Under the pieces are notes generated by a model. It was not told where the DNA came from. It made no database searches and worked only from the letters and a program-made list of their open reading frames with translations. Positions 35,097 through 43,937 of a stretch of DNA of 64,000 nucleotides are shown here, one piece after another. How positions within the stretch are numbered: the first letter of the stretch is position 1; each line of letters begins with the position of its first letter. Origin of the DNA: Arthrobacter sp. U41 (GTDB lineage Bacteria; Actinomycetota; Actinomycetes; Actinomycetales; Micrococcaceae); contig NZ_CP015732.1 in NCBI RefSeq assembly GCF_001750145.1, positions 310,001 through 374,000 on the forward strand, written 5' to 3'. The position numbers were made by a program, and so were the translations under genes.

Positions 35097-35168
35097 GCAC
35101 CGATACTGGCCCGGGCCGCGGAGTCACAACAACAGCCCCGGACCCGGATGTGGAAAACCCTGGCAGGG

Positions 35169-35235
35169 CATCCGCGCCGGTTTCGGACAGGCGCGCCCCG
35201 GATCCGCGCCGCCCTCGTCCGAAACCGCAGCGGAA
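35169..35235. repeat. Family-4-like palindrome, copy C (diverged)
   Basis: Starts TCCGCGCCGGTTTCGGACAG, has GGATCC at its centre and ends CGTCCGAAACCGCAGCGGAA; same plan as copies A and B with different stem bases. It follows menD. Confidence 0.65.
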
Positions 35236-35247
35236 ACGCCAAAGGGC

Positions 35248-37077
35248 CTACTCCGCGGCGAGCACCCCGGCCACCGCGGCGCCGACTGCGGCCCGGATGC
35301 GTGCGTGCAGTTCCCGCAACCCGCGGCGGTCCGTGTGCACCTCGATGATGCTGCGGCCCTCCCACGGCTCCGCCAGGGCAGCGGCGAGCTCCGCCGTCGT
35401 GCTGACCGAGCGGTGCGCGACGCCGTAGGCCGCCGCGAGGGACGCAAGGTTCACGTTGTGCGGGGTGCCGAAGAGGCGTTCGACGGCGGTTCCGTAGCGG
35501 CCCGCGGCGTCGACGGCGCCGTGTTCCAGCAGCCCGAAGATGGCCCCGCCGGCGTCGTTGAGGACCACGATCCGCAGGGTGGGCTCCGCTTCCCCGGCGC
35601 CGAGCAGCAGGCCGCCGGCGTCGTGCAGGAAGGTGACGTCGCCCAGCAGTACCGTGGTTTCCTGCCGGCCGCCCAGGGCAATGCCGGTGGCCGTGGCAAG
35701 GGTCCCGTCGATTCCGGAGAGGCCGCGGTTGGCGAAAATCGTGGCGCCCGGCTCCGCGGCGGGCGCACCGGCCAGGTCGACGTCGCGGATCCCGTTGGAG
35801 GAACCGAGCACCAGCTGTCCGCGCGAGTGCTCCCAGACGAGGGCGCCCACGGCCGGGCCGGTGGCGGCGGGGACAGCGGCCAGGGCCAGGTCGACGGCGT
35901 GCTGCGCGGCGGCGCCGGCCAGCAGCCAGGCATCCAGCCAGGCCGTGGAGCCGCGGCCCGCGAAGTCGGCGAGGTCGGCCAGGTTGTCGAGCGGGAGTTC
36001 GGTGCGGCGGCCCGGCTCGTACCAGGCCACGGGAACCGGCTGGTAGAGGGCGGAGGGGACGTCGGCGCGGGCCAGCAGGGCGCTCACGGGCCGGGAGAGG
36101 GTGGGCCGGCCGAAGAGCACCACACGTTCGATCGGCTGCGCGGACTCCGGGCCGAACGCGTCGAGGACAATCCGGTACGCTCCCACCGCGTTGGGCCCGA
36201 ACCGCGCGTTGGAGGACGGCTCGGCAAGCAGCGGCAGGCCGTGGGCGCGGGCGAAGGCCTCGGCGACCGGTCCGGCGTCGTGCCCGGCCAGCACCACGGT
36301 GCGCCGTTCCGGCAGGCTCTCGGAGGCCGGCGGGAAATCGAGGGCCAGCGGGCCGCGGGGCGCGCGGTACACCCGGCGGCCGGACTCGGGCGGGAGCCGG
36401 TCGCCGGGGGCGGGAACGAGCGGGTCGCGGAAGGCCAGGTTGAGCTGCACGGGCCCGGGCGGGGTGTCCTCGAAGGCTCCGGTGGCGGCGCTGAGCGCGG
36501 TTTCGACGGCGCGCCGCGGGTCGCTGCCGGCGGGCACATCGGCGGCGAACCGGACGTGCTCGCCGAACAGGTCCAGCTGCATGGTGGTCTGGTTGGCGCC
36601 GGTCCCCCGGAGTTCCACGGGACGGTCGGCCGAGATCACCACCAGCGGGACGGCGGCGTGGTTGGCCTCCATCACGGCCGGCAGGAGATTGCCGACGGCG
36701 GTCCCGGAGGTGGTGAGGACGGCCGCGGGCGCGCCCGTGACCAGGGCCAGGCCCAGGGCGGTGAAGCCGGCGTCGCGCTCATCGACCCGGACCAGCAGCT
36801 CGACCCGGCCCATGGCGTCGGCCTCGGCCAGGGCGTAGGCCATCGGGGCGGAGCGCGAGCCGGGCGCCACCACCACGTAGCGGACCCCTTCCAGCAGCAG
36901 TGCGGCGACGGCGATCCGCGCGGCATCGAGCGCGGTCAGCTCCCCGCCGTCCGCGGCATCAGAGCCCGGGGCGGCCGGGTCCGCGGCATCAGAGCCCGGG
37001 GCCTGCGGGGGGAGGTCTTCCGCGCCGGGGCGGTCAGCGTCGGAGCCGTCGGCGGCCGTGCCTCGCGGGGAGCTCAC
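35248..37077 (-). CDS. menD: SEPHCHC synthase (MenD)
   Basis: 609 aa ThDP enzyme making SEPHCHC from isochorismate and 2-oxoglutarate. Features: VVVAPGSRSAPMAYAL, VDERDAGFTALGLAL, TTSGTAVGNLLPAVMEA, SADRPVELRGTGANQTT, and in the last third FANRGLSGIDGTLATATG and LLGDVTFLHDAGGLL. The GTG at 37077 overlaps the argS stop by 4 nt. The first ~35 residues are low-complexity and include a tandem APGSDAAD repeat not seen in most MenD. Confidence 0.93.
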   Translation of the reverse strand: MSSPRGTAADGSDADRPGAEDLPPQAPGSDAADPAAPGSDAADGGELTALDAARIAVAALLLEGVRYVVVAPGSRSAPMAYALAEADAMGRVELLVRVDERDAGFTALGLALVTGAPAAVLTTSGTAVGNLLPAVMEANHAAVPLVVISADRPVELRGTGANQTTMQLDLFGEHVRFAADVPAGSDPRRAVETALSAATGAFEDTPPGPVQLNLAFRDPLVPAPGDRLPPESGRRVYRAPRGPLALDFPPASESLPERRTVVLAGHDAGPVAEAFARAHGLPLLAEPSSNARFGPNAVGAYRIVLDAFGPESAQPIERVVLFGRPTLSRPVSALLARADVPSALYQPVPVAWYEPGRRTELPLDNLADLADFAGRGSTAWLDAWLLAGAAAQHAVDLALAAVPAATGPAVGALVWEHSRGQLVLGSSNGIRDVDLAGAPAAEPGATIFANRGLSGIDGTLATATGIALGGRQETTVLLGDVTFLHDAGGLLLGAGEAEPTLRIVVLNDAGGAIFGLLEHGAVDAAGRYGTAVERLFGTPHNVNLASLAAAYGVAHRSVSTTAELAAALAEPWEGRSIIEVHTDRRGLRELHARIRAAVGAAVAGVLAAE

Positions 37078-38951
37078 ATGCTCTCCGGCGTCTCGATGCC
37101 GAGCAGGTCCAGCCCCTCGGACAGCCGGCGCAGGACCAGCGCGCACAGGGCCAGCCGCGACTCCCTGACCGAATCCTCGGACTTCAGCACGGGGCACTGG
37201 TCGTAGAAGGACGTGAAGAGCTGGGCGAGTTCGAACAGGTAGGTGCACAGCCGGTGCGGCTCCAGCACCTCGCGCACCTTGTGCAGCGTGGCGCCGTACT
37301 CGAGCAGGTGCAGGGCCAGGGCGCGTTCGGCGGGTTCGACGACGGCGATCCGCGTCGCCGGCGTGCCGCCGTCGCTGTCGGTCCCGGCTGCGGTAACCGC
37401 AGCGGAGGTTCCGGCGGCGTCAGTGCCCGCGGCGGGAGTTCCGGCGTCGCCCGCGAAGGCGGCCCCCGCGGCCTCGCTCCCGGCAACCTCAATCGCGGTG
37501 TGGCGCTCCAGCACGCCGGCCTTGCGCAGGATTGAGCGGATCCGGGCGGCGGCGTACTGCACGTAGGGTCCGGTGTTGCCGCTCAGGGCCAGCATCCGGT
37601 CGAAGTCGAAGACGTATTCGGTGTCGTGCCCCACGGAGAGGTCGGCGTACTTGACCGCACCGATGCCCACCTGCCGGGCGGTCACCGCGCGCTCGTCATC
37701 GGTGAGCTCGGGCCGGCTGGCGTCGATGACGGCGCGGGCGCGGTCCACGGCCTCCTCGAGCAGCGCCATCAGCTTGACCGGGGCGCCGGAGCGGGACTTT
37801 AGGATCTTCCCGTCCTCCCCCAGCACGTTGCCGATCTGCACGTGCACGGCCTCCACCGTGTCCGGCAGCCAGCCGGCTTCGCGGGCCGTGGCCATGACCA
37901 TGCGCAGGTGCATGTTCTGCGGCGCGCCCACGACGTACAGGACGCGGTTGGCCTCCAGCTCGCGCACCCGGTACCGGATGGTGGCGAGGTCGGTGGTGCC
38001 GTAGCCGTAGCCGCCGTCGGACTTGCGGATGATCAGCGGCATGGGCAGGCCGTCGCGGCCGGTGAAGCCGGCCGGGAAGGTGCACAGGGCGCCGTCGCTG
38101 ATCCGGGCGATGCCGCCCTCCTCGAGCTCCTGGCACAGCTGTGCAAGATGCGCGTCGTAGGAGCTTTCGCCGGCGATGTGGTCGTCGGTCAGGCTGATGC
38201 CGAGCATGGAGTAGATGGCGTTGAAGTAGCGCTTGGACTGGGCCACGAGCCGCTGCCAGACGGCGAAGGTTTCCTCGTCGCCGCCCTGCAGCGCCACCAC
38301 GCGGAGGCGGGCGCGGGACGCGAAGCCGTCCTCATCCGTGGCGGAGGCGTCGAACTTGGCGCGGGCGGCCTGGTAGAAGGCGCTGGGGTCATCGACCAGC
38401 AGCGCCGCTTCCGGGGAGTCCTCGCCGATCTCCAGCCAGTGCTCGATCAGCATGCCGAACGGGGTGCCCCAGTCGCCGATGTGGTTCTGCCGGATCACGG
38501 TGTCGCCGAGGGCCTCGAAGACCTTCACGAGGCTGTCGCCCACCACCGTGGTGCGCAGGTGGCCGACGTGCATTTCCTTCGCGACGTTCGGGGAGGAATA
38601 GTCGACGACGACGCGCTGGGCTTCCGCTTCCGGCACGGCCGGGGTGCCGGGAGCCTCGGCGTTGAGCAGCTCTTCGATCCAGGTCCCGTCGAAGGTGAGG
38701 TTGATGAAGCCGGGTCCGGAGATCTCGACCGCGGTGCAGATCCCGTCCAGGTCAAGGTCTTCGACGATCCTGGCGGCGGCGTCGCGCGGTGCCATGCCGA
38801 CCTTCTTGGCCAGTGCCATGGCGGCGTTGATCTGGATGTCCGCAAACTGCGAGGGCCGGACCACGGGGTCGGTCCCGCGGTACTCTTCGCCGAACGCGCT
38901 GGCAATTGCTGCCTGGACTCTGGGGACAACCATTTCGGCCGGATTATTCAC
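37074..38951 (-). CDS. argS: Arginyl-tRNA synthetase
   Basis: 625 aa. Class I signature HVGHLRTT (HIGH motif) and GKILKSRSG at the KMSKS place, with SSPNVAKEMHVGHL and GNTGPYVQYAAARI typical of ArgRS, and a C-terminal DALR anticodon domain. GTG 38951 is chosen because GATAAT ends 7 nt before it (leaderless). An insertion of about 45 G/A/T/D residues near 485-530 separates the KMSKS region from the DALR domain. Translationally coupled to menD, which is an unusual pairing. Confidence 0.93.
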   Translation of the reverse strand: MNNPAEMVVPRVQAAIASAFGEEYRGTDPVVRPSQFADIQINAAMALAKKVGMAPRDAAARIVEDLDLDGICTAVEISGPGFINLTFDGTWIEELLNAEAPGTPAVPEAEAQRVVVDYSSPNVAKEMHVGHLRTTVVGDSLVKVFEALGDTVIRQNHIGDWGTPFGMLIEHWLEIGEDSPEAALLVDDPSAFYQAARAKFDASATDEDGFASRARLRVVALQGGDEETFAVWQRLVAQSKRYFNAIYSMLGISLTDDHIAGESSYDAHLAQLCQELEEGGIARISDGALCTFPAGFTGRDGLPMPLIIRKSDGGYGYGTTDLATIRYRVRELEANRVLYVVGAPQNMHLRMVMATAREAGWLPDTVEAVHVQIGNVLGEDGKILKSRSGAPVKLMALLEEAVDRARAVIDASRPELTDDERAVTARQVGIGAVKYADLSVGHDTEYVFDFDRMLALSGNTGPYVQYAAARIRSILRKAGVLERHTAIEVAGSEAAGAAFAGDAGTPAAGTDAAGTSAAVTAAGTDSDGGTPATRIAVVEPAERALALHLLEYGATLHKVREVLEPHRLCTYLFELAQLFTSFYDQCPVLKSEDSVRESRLALCALVLRRLSEGLDLLGIETPESM

Positions 38952-38981
38952 ACTGTTCAAATTATCAGTTCCGCTCCTCCC

Positions 38982-39141
38982 CCGACGCTCCCTCAGCTCT
39001 GGTGGCGGATCGGCCAACGCTCCCGCACGTCTGGCGGTCAAACAGCCAACGCTCCCGCAGATCTGGCCGCTAAAGAGCAAACGCTCCCGCACGTCCCGCC
39101 GTCGAACGGCAATGCCCCCACATCGTCCCAGCCGCGGGGCA
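38982..39141. repeat. Tandem array of a 32-nt unit (family 2), 4-5 copies
   Basis: Units start at 38982, 39014, 39046, 39078 and (degenerate) 39110, each 32 nt with no spacer. Core CCAACGCTCCCGCACGTCTG; the last 12 nt vary. The same unit occurs singly or in tandem at 41744, 43807 and 46110. Confidence 0.88.
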
Positions 39142-39163
39142 GGGAGCCCCGCGGCCCGTGCGG

Positions 39164-41521
39164 TCAGATCTTCGTGGCCCGCAGGCGCAGCGCGTTGCTG
39201 ATCACACTGACGGAGGACAGCGCCATCGCGGCGGCGGCGACAATGGGCGAGAGCAGCAGGCCGAAGGCGGGGTAGAGAATGCCTGCGGCGAGCGGGATCC
39301 CGGCCGCGTTGTAGATGAACGCGAACACGAGGTTCTGCCGGATGTTGGCCATGGTGGCTTCTGAGAGCTTCCTGGCCCTCACGATTCCGGTCAGGTCCCC
39401 CTTCAGCAGCGTGATCCCAGCGCTTTCGATCGCCACATCAGTCCCGGAACCCATGGCGATGCCGACGTCGGCCGCGGCCAGGGCGGGGGCGTCGTTGACG
39501 CCGTCGCCGGCCATGGCCACAATCCGGCCTTCGGCGCGCAGCCGCTCCACGACGGCGCTCTTGTGATCGGGCAGCACCTCCGCCTCGACCTCGGTGATCC
39601 CCAGCCGCCGGGCGACCGCTTCGGCGGTGGTGCGGTTGTCGCCGGTGAGCATGACGACGCGGACGCCTTCCTGCCGCAGGGCTGCCAGCGCGGCGGGTGT
39701 GCTTTCCTTGATCGGGTCCGCGATGGCGAGCACAGCGGCCGGCAGTCCGTCGATGGCCGCGAAGATGGCGGTCGCACCGTCGGCCCGCAGCTCTTCGGCA
39801 CGCGCGTCGAGGGCATCGGTCCGCACGCCTTCGGAGGCCAGGAACTTCGCACTACCCAGCAGCACGCGCCGTCCCTCAACTGTTCCGGAGACACCCTTGC
39901 CCAGCGGCGACTCGAAGCCCTCGACCGGGGGAATCGTGATCCCGGCGCGCTGGGCGGCTTCGATGATGGCCACGCCGAGGGGGTGCTCGGAGGCCTGCTC
40001 GACGGCGGCGGTCAGGCGCAGCACGTCCTGTTCCGCGAAGCCGTCGGCCGTGACGATCCCGGTGACGGAGGGACGTCCCTCCGTCAGGGTTCCGGTCTTG
40101 TCGACGACGAGCGTGTCGACCTTTTCCATCCGTTCGAGGGCTTCGGCGTTCTTGATCAGCACGCCCAGTCCCGCACCGCGCCCGACGCCGACCATGATCG
40201 ACATCGGTGTGGCCAGGCCGAGGGCACACGGGCAGGCGATGATCAGCACGGACACGGCCACGATCAGGCCGTGGGCCATCCGGGGTTCGGGTCCGACCAC
40301 TGCCCAGATGATGAAGGAAGCCACGGCGATGAGGACGACGATGGGAACGAACCAGGACGCGACCTTGTCGGCCAGTCCCTGGATCGGGGCCCGGGACCGC
40401 TGGGCGGCGGCGACCATGGCCACGATGCGGGCCAGCATGGAGTCGCTGCCCAGCTTCTGGGCGCTGATCACCAGCGCCCCGGTCTGGTTCAGCGTGCCGC
40501 CGACGACGTGGTCCCCGGCGTGTTTGGTCACGGGCATCGATTCGCCGGTGACGAGGGATTCATCGAGCGTGGAGCGCCCGTCCACGACCTCGCCGTCGAC
40601 CGGGACCTTCTCCCCGGGCCGGACGCGGACCCGGTCGCCGACCTGCAGCTGGCCGAGCGGGACTTCCTGCTCGACGTCGTCGGTCCCGATCCGCCGCGCG
40701 GTCTTGGGCGTCAGGTCCAGCAGCGCCTTGATGGCGCCGGAGGTCTGCTCCCGGGCGCGCAGCTCGAGCACCTGACCGAGCAGGACCAGGACCACAATGA
40801 CCGCGGCGGCCTCGAAGTAGACATCGACGCTGCCGCCCATGCCCCGGAATGCGTCGGGAAAGGCTGAGGGCACGAAGATGGCGGCCACGCTGTAGAGCCA
40901 GGCGACGCCGGTGCCGATCGCGATCAGCGTGAACATGTTCAGCTGCATGGTCCGGAACGAGGCCCAGCCGCGGACGAAGAAGGGCCAGCCGGCCCACAGG
41001 ACGACGGGGGTGGCCAGGAAGAACTGGATCCAGGCGGAGAGCCACGGCGGCACAACGTGGTGCAGCGCCGGGAAGAGGTGCCCGCCCATCTCCAGGATGA
41101 GGACCGGGATGGTCAGGGCCAGGCCGATCCAGAACCGCCGGCTCATGTAGGCCAGTTCGGGGTTGGGTCCGCTGCCGGCAGTGACGACCACCGGCTCCAG
41201 GGCCATCCCGCAGATCGGGCAGGAACCGGGGCCAGCCTGCCGGATTTCAGGGTGCATCGGGCAGGTGTACTCGAGCCCGGCGTCCTCCGCCGGCGCGACG
41301 ACGGCGGGTGCGACGGCGTCTGACTCACCTGCGCCGGGCAGATACGAGCCCGGATCCGCCACGAACTTGCCCAGGCACCCGGCCGAACAGAAGTAGTACT
41401 GCCGTCCCTGGTGTTCGGTGTGGTGTTCGGTGGTTTGCGGGTCGACGGTCATCCCGCAGACGGGGTCCTTGACCTGCTCGGCCGTTGTGGCCCCGTGGTG
41501 GTGGTGTGCATGCTCGGTCAT
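39164..41521 (-). CDS. copA: Copper-translocating P1B-type ATPase with YHS and heavy-metal-binding domains
   Basis: 785 aa. His-rich start (HAHHHHG), YHS domain (DPVCGMTV near 19), metal-binding [20 protein letters not shown] near 85-104, eight predicted helices, CPC ion site at 430-432, DKTGT at 474-478, SEHPLG and GDGVND. It exports Cu+ from the cytoplasm. The promoter holds a CsoR-type operator (41686-41703) about 165 nt upstream, giving a long leader. No csoR gene lies in the window. The multicopper oxidase upstream fits a copper-tolerance role. Confidence 0.93.
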   Translation of the reverse strand: MTEHAHHHHGATTAEQVKDPVCGMTVDPQTTEHHTEHQGRQYYFCSAGCLGKFVADPGSYLPGAGESDAVAPAVVAPAEDAGLEYTCPMHPEIRQAGPGSCPICGMALEPVVVTAGSGPNPELAYMSRRFWIGLALTIPVLILEMGGHLFPALHHVVPPWLSAWIQFFLATPVVLWAGWPFFVRGWASFRTMQLNMFTLIAIGTGVAWLYSVAAIFVPSAFPDAFRGMGGSVDVYFEAAAVIVVLVLLGQVLELRAREQTSGAIKALLDLTPKTARRIGTDDVEQEVPLGQLQVGDRVRVRPGEKVPVDGEVVDGRSTLDESLVTGESMPVTKHAGDHVVGGTLNQTGALVISAQKLGSDSMLARIVAMVAAAQRSRAPIQGLADKVASWFVPIVVLIAVASFIIWAVVGPEPRMAHGLIVAVSVLIIACPCALGLATPMSIMVGVGRGAGLGVLIKNAEALERMEKVDTLVVDKTGTLTEGRPSVTGIVTADGFAEQDVLRLTAAVEQASEHPLGVAIIEAAQRAGITIPPVEGFESPLGKGVSGTVEGRRVLLGSAKFLASEGVRTDALDARAEELRADGATAIFAAIDGLPAAVLAIADPIKESTPAALAALRQEGVRVVMLTGDNRTTAEAVARRLGITEVEAEVLPDHKSAVVERLRAEGRIVAMAGDGVNDAPALAAADVGIAMGSGTDVAIESAGITLLKGDLTGIVRARKLSEATMANIRQNLVFAFIYNAAGIPLAAGILYPAFGLLLSPIVAAAAMALSSVSVISNALRLRATKI

Positions 41522-41685
41522 GATAACGCGGGTCTCCTCAACACGGATGGCGGGTTTTCCGTGGAGTCCGGAAGCGTCAGGTCACTCGAGATGGCGCTCC
41601 GCTGAACCGCGGAGGAAGACCTTCAGCGCGTTCGGGCCTGCCCTGGGACGGCGGCCGTGACGACTCTTTCCGGTAATCCCGAAAC

Positions 41686-41703
41686 TATACCCCTAGGGGG
41701 TAT
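41686..41703. promoter_or_regulatory. CsoR-type copper operator
   Basis: TATACCCCTAGGGGGTAT, a palindrome of the known CsoR/RcnR class (ATACCCC-N-GGGGTAT). A half site ATACCCC lies about 30 nt away at 41732. Position upstream of copA suggests derepression by Cu+. Confidence 0.85.
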
Positions 41704-41743
41704 CAGTCAAGTCCGGGGGACTTGTGCGGTCATACCCCACAGC

Positions 41744-41775
41744 GGACGCTCCCTCACGTCCGGCCCCCGAACAGC
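41744..41775. repeat. Single family-2 32-nt unit
   Basis: GGACGCTCCCTCACGTCCGG followed by a 12-nt tail, between the copper operator and a family-1 palindrome. Confidence 0.7.
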
Positions 41776-41802
41776 GAAACATGAAGGAGCACCGCGCCCA
41801 AG

Positions 41803-41871
41803 AAGCAACGCGGGGTCAGATATCGCCGGTCCGGGGCCCCAACATGGGCCGGATCTGACCCCGCGTTGCTT
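41803..41871. repeat. Family-1 palindrome, copy d
   Basis: 69 nt, outer arms AAGCAACGCGGGGTCAGAT with complement, inner CCGG/CCGG. It lies 28 nt from the multicopper oxidase stop. Confidence 0.88.
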
Positions 41872-41898
41872 CGTGTGAAGTACGGGCAGGCGTGGTGT

Positions 41899-43653
41899 CT
41901 AGGCGATGACGTAGCGCGCCATCATGTCGTTGTCCTCGTGCTCGAGGATATGGCAGTGCCACACGTAGGGCCCGGTGAACGAGGTCTGGAAAGCGGTCAC
42001 GGAGCCGCCCGCGTTCGCGCCGAAGGGTACAACGATTCGGGTGACCTCCCCCGGCATGGCGATGACGGCGTCCTTCCACCCCCGTTCGTTGGCGGGCGGC
42101 ACCTGCGGAACCCCTCGCAGGAACGCGGCAACGGCTGGTGGCGGGAAGGAGCCGCCGTCGGGCGCCAACGGCTGCGGCCCGTAATTGGCGGCCAGGTAGC
42201 CCGCAGAGTCGAACTTCTGCCTATTGAGCACCTGGAACTGGGTGAAGTGCAGGTGGATCGGGTGAGCGTCCACGGTGGTGTTGACCAGGTCCCACTGTTC
42301 CAGGGCGTTTGTGCCGACGGTTGTGGCCGCGCCCGGGGCCTCAAAGGTCCTGTTGTTCAGCAAAGCCATGAGCGGGGAACCCAACGTGTTGAGGTTTTCG
42401 ACCATCGTCATGGTTCGGACGGCTGCCACCGGCCGGGCCGCGGCGGCCAGCGGCGTGATGGGCACGGCCCGCAGCGTTGCAGGCAGCGGTTCTGTCCACC
42501 CGGGTGCACTTGTCACCGAGAACTGCATGATCTGAGGCAGGGGCGAACCGCCTCGCCTGACTGCGCGCGCACCCCCGGGGAACGGCACACGGGCGTCGTT
42601 AGTGAGAACGACCTTGGCGCCCGGTGTCAGCCCGGCGAAGTCGATCACGATGTCGGCCCGTTCACCGGGGCCGAGCAACAGCGTTCTCAGGGGAACGGGA
42701 GCGTTGAGCAGGCCACCATCCGAGCCGATCTGGAAGAACGTGTTGGCCTGACCGGCCGACTTGAGCTTGAGATTGTAGAAACGGGCATTCGACCCGTTGT
42801 AGACGCGGAACCGGTACTTGCCCCGGGCGACGTCGAGGTTCGGCCACGCCTTGCCGTTGACCGTTGCCACGTCGCCAAAGAATTCGGGTGCCCACGGCCG
42901 GCTGGCTGTCCCGGGATTCTCGTTCGGCGGGTAGAGGAAGGTGCCGTCGCCGTTGAACATGCGGTCCTGGATGATCAGTGGCTCCTCGAACGGGGCCGGG
43001 GGCAGGCCGGTGGTGCCATCGCCGGGATCGTCACCGTTGCGAACCAGATAGCCGCCGGCAAGTCCCGCGTACACGTTTAGCCGGGTGATCCCCAGGGCAT
43101 GATCGTGATACCAGAGACCGGAAGCCTCCTGCGAGTTCTCGTAGCGGTAGGTCTTGGACGCGCCAGCCGCGAACGTGTCGGTTGGGTCGCCGTCGTTTCC
43201 CGGGCTGGTGTTCCCGCCGTGCAGGTGGACGGAGGCCCGTGGTCCGGTGGCGTCGGCCGCGACGGCGCCGGCCAGTTCGTAGTCGATGGCGGAAGCCAGC
43301 GGGTGTGCGCCGAGACTATTTACCATTGTCAGGTCGAAGGGAACACCCTGCTTCGCCACGATGACGGAGCCGAGGTAGTTCTGCGAGACGGTACCGCCCC
43401 GGTAGGCAAACGTCGGTGTCGCGGTCATCGCACTGTGGAATTGATGGGTTGCGTTGACCATCTCGATGGTTGCGCTGCCACCGCCCGTGGCATCGATGAC
43501 GCCCAGTTGCGCCAGCGTTGGCAGTTGCTCGGTGAAGGGCGTGACACCCGGCAGAACGGCCGCAGCGGCTGTCGAGGTGATGGCCGGCGCCAGAAACACA
43601 CCGACGCCCGCCGCAGCGCTGGCCTCAAACAGGGTCCTCCTTGTGATCTCCAC
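41899..43653 (-). CDS. Tat-exported multicopper oxidase (CotA/bilirubin oxidase-like)
   Basis: 584 aa. Twin-arginine signal ITRRTLFEASAAAGVGVFLA at the N-terminus. Copper ligands in order: HLHGG, WYHDHALG, HPIHLHFTQF and HCHILEHEDNDMM (type 1 Cys-His with axial Met). Three cupredoxin domains. Probable function is oxidation of phenolics or Cu+ outside the membrane. GTG 43653 is preferred because GGGGGA lies 9 nt upstream; GTG 43662 touches that site. Neighbour of copA, so a copper-tolerance role is plausible. Confidence 0.9.
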   Translation of the reverse strand: MEITRRTLFEASAAAGVGVFLAPAITSTAAAAVLPGVTPFTEQLPTLAQLGVIDATGGGSATIEMVNATHQFHSAMTATPTFAYRGGTVSQNYLGSVIVAKQGVPFDLTMVNSLGAHPLASAIDYELAGAVAADATGPRASVHLHGGNTSPGNDGDPTDTFAAGASKTYRYENSQEASGLWYHDHALGITRLNVYAGLAGGYLVRNGDDPGDGTTGLPPAPFEEPLIIQDRMFNGDGTFLYPPNENPGTASRPWAPEFFGDVATVNGKAWPNLDVARGKYRFRVYNGSNARFYNLKLKSAGQANTFFQIGSDGGLLNAPVPLRTLLLGPGERADIVIDFAGLTPGAKVVLTNDARVPFPGGARAVRRGGSPLPQIMQFSVTSAPGWTEPLPATLRAVPITPLAAAARPVAAVRTMTMVENLNTLGSPLMALLNNRTFEAPGAATTVGTNALEQWDLVNTTVDAHPIHLHFTQFQVLNRQKFDSAGYLAANYGPQPLAPDGGSFPPPAVAAFLRGVPQVPPANERGWKDAVIAMPGEVTRIVVPFGANAGGSVTAFQTSFTGPYVWHCHILEHEDNDMMARYVIA

Positions 43654-43806
43654 GTCAAACACTCCCCCACGCAGTCCAATTGCCCGAATAAGCGCAGAAT
43701 ACGGACATAACCCTTTGACGGCAGGAGTGGCGTGCACGCGTGTTTGGACAGAACCCGTACTTGGTCCGCCGTCGGAAGCACCTGCCGTCACGTGGGTTCG
43801 AGCGAC

Positions 43807-43924
43807 CAGACGCCCCCTCACGTCCCGCGGTCGGACTGCGGAACGTGAGGGGGCGTCGGCTTGAAACCCGCCAAAGCTGCGGGAGCGTCGCCCCGGAACG
43901 CGCCAAAAGTGAGGGAGCGCCCGG
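43807..43924. repeat. Family-2 units in opposite orientations
   Basis: One forward unit (CAGACGCCCCCTCACGTCCC, 43807) pairs with a reverse unit to form a hairpin around GGTCGGACT; two more reverse units follow at 43860 and 43892. Located between the phoX stop and the multicopper oxidase promoter region, in a 284-nt gene-free gap. Confidence 0.8.
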
Positions 43925-43937
43925 TGGAGGGGTGGGG

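Noticed and set aside
34906..37206. 766-codon open frame antisense to menD
   Set aside because: Shadow of the menD frame; low-complexity product and no motif.
38982..39141. Tandem repeats considered as a CRISPR array
   Set aside because: Units are contiguous 32-mers with a 12-nt variable tail, too short for spacers, repeats are imperfect and no cas genes are near.
41411..41605. Small plus-strand frame over the copA start and leader
   Set aside because: Antisense to the copA N-terminus with no ribosome site or conserved pattern.
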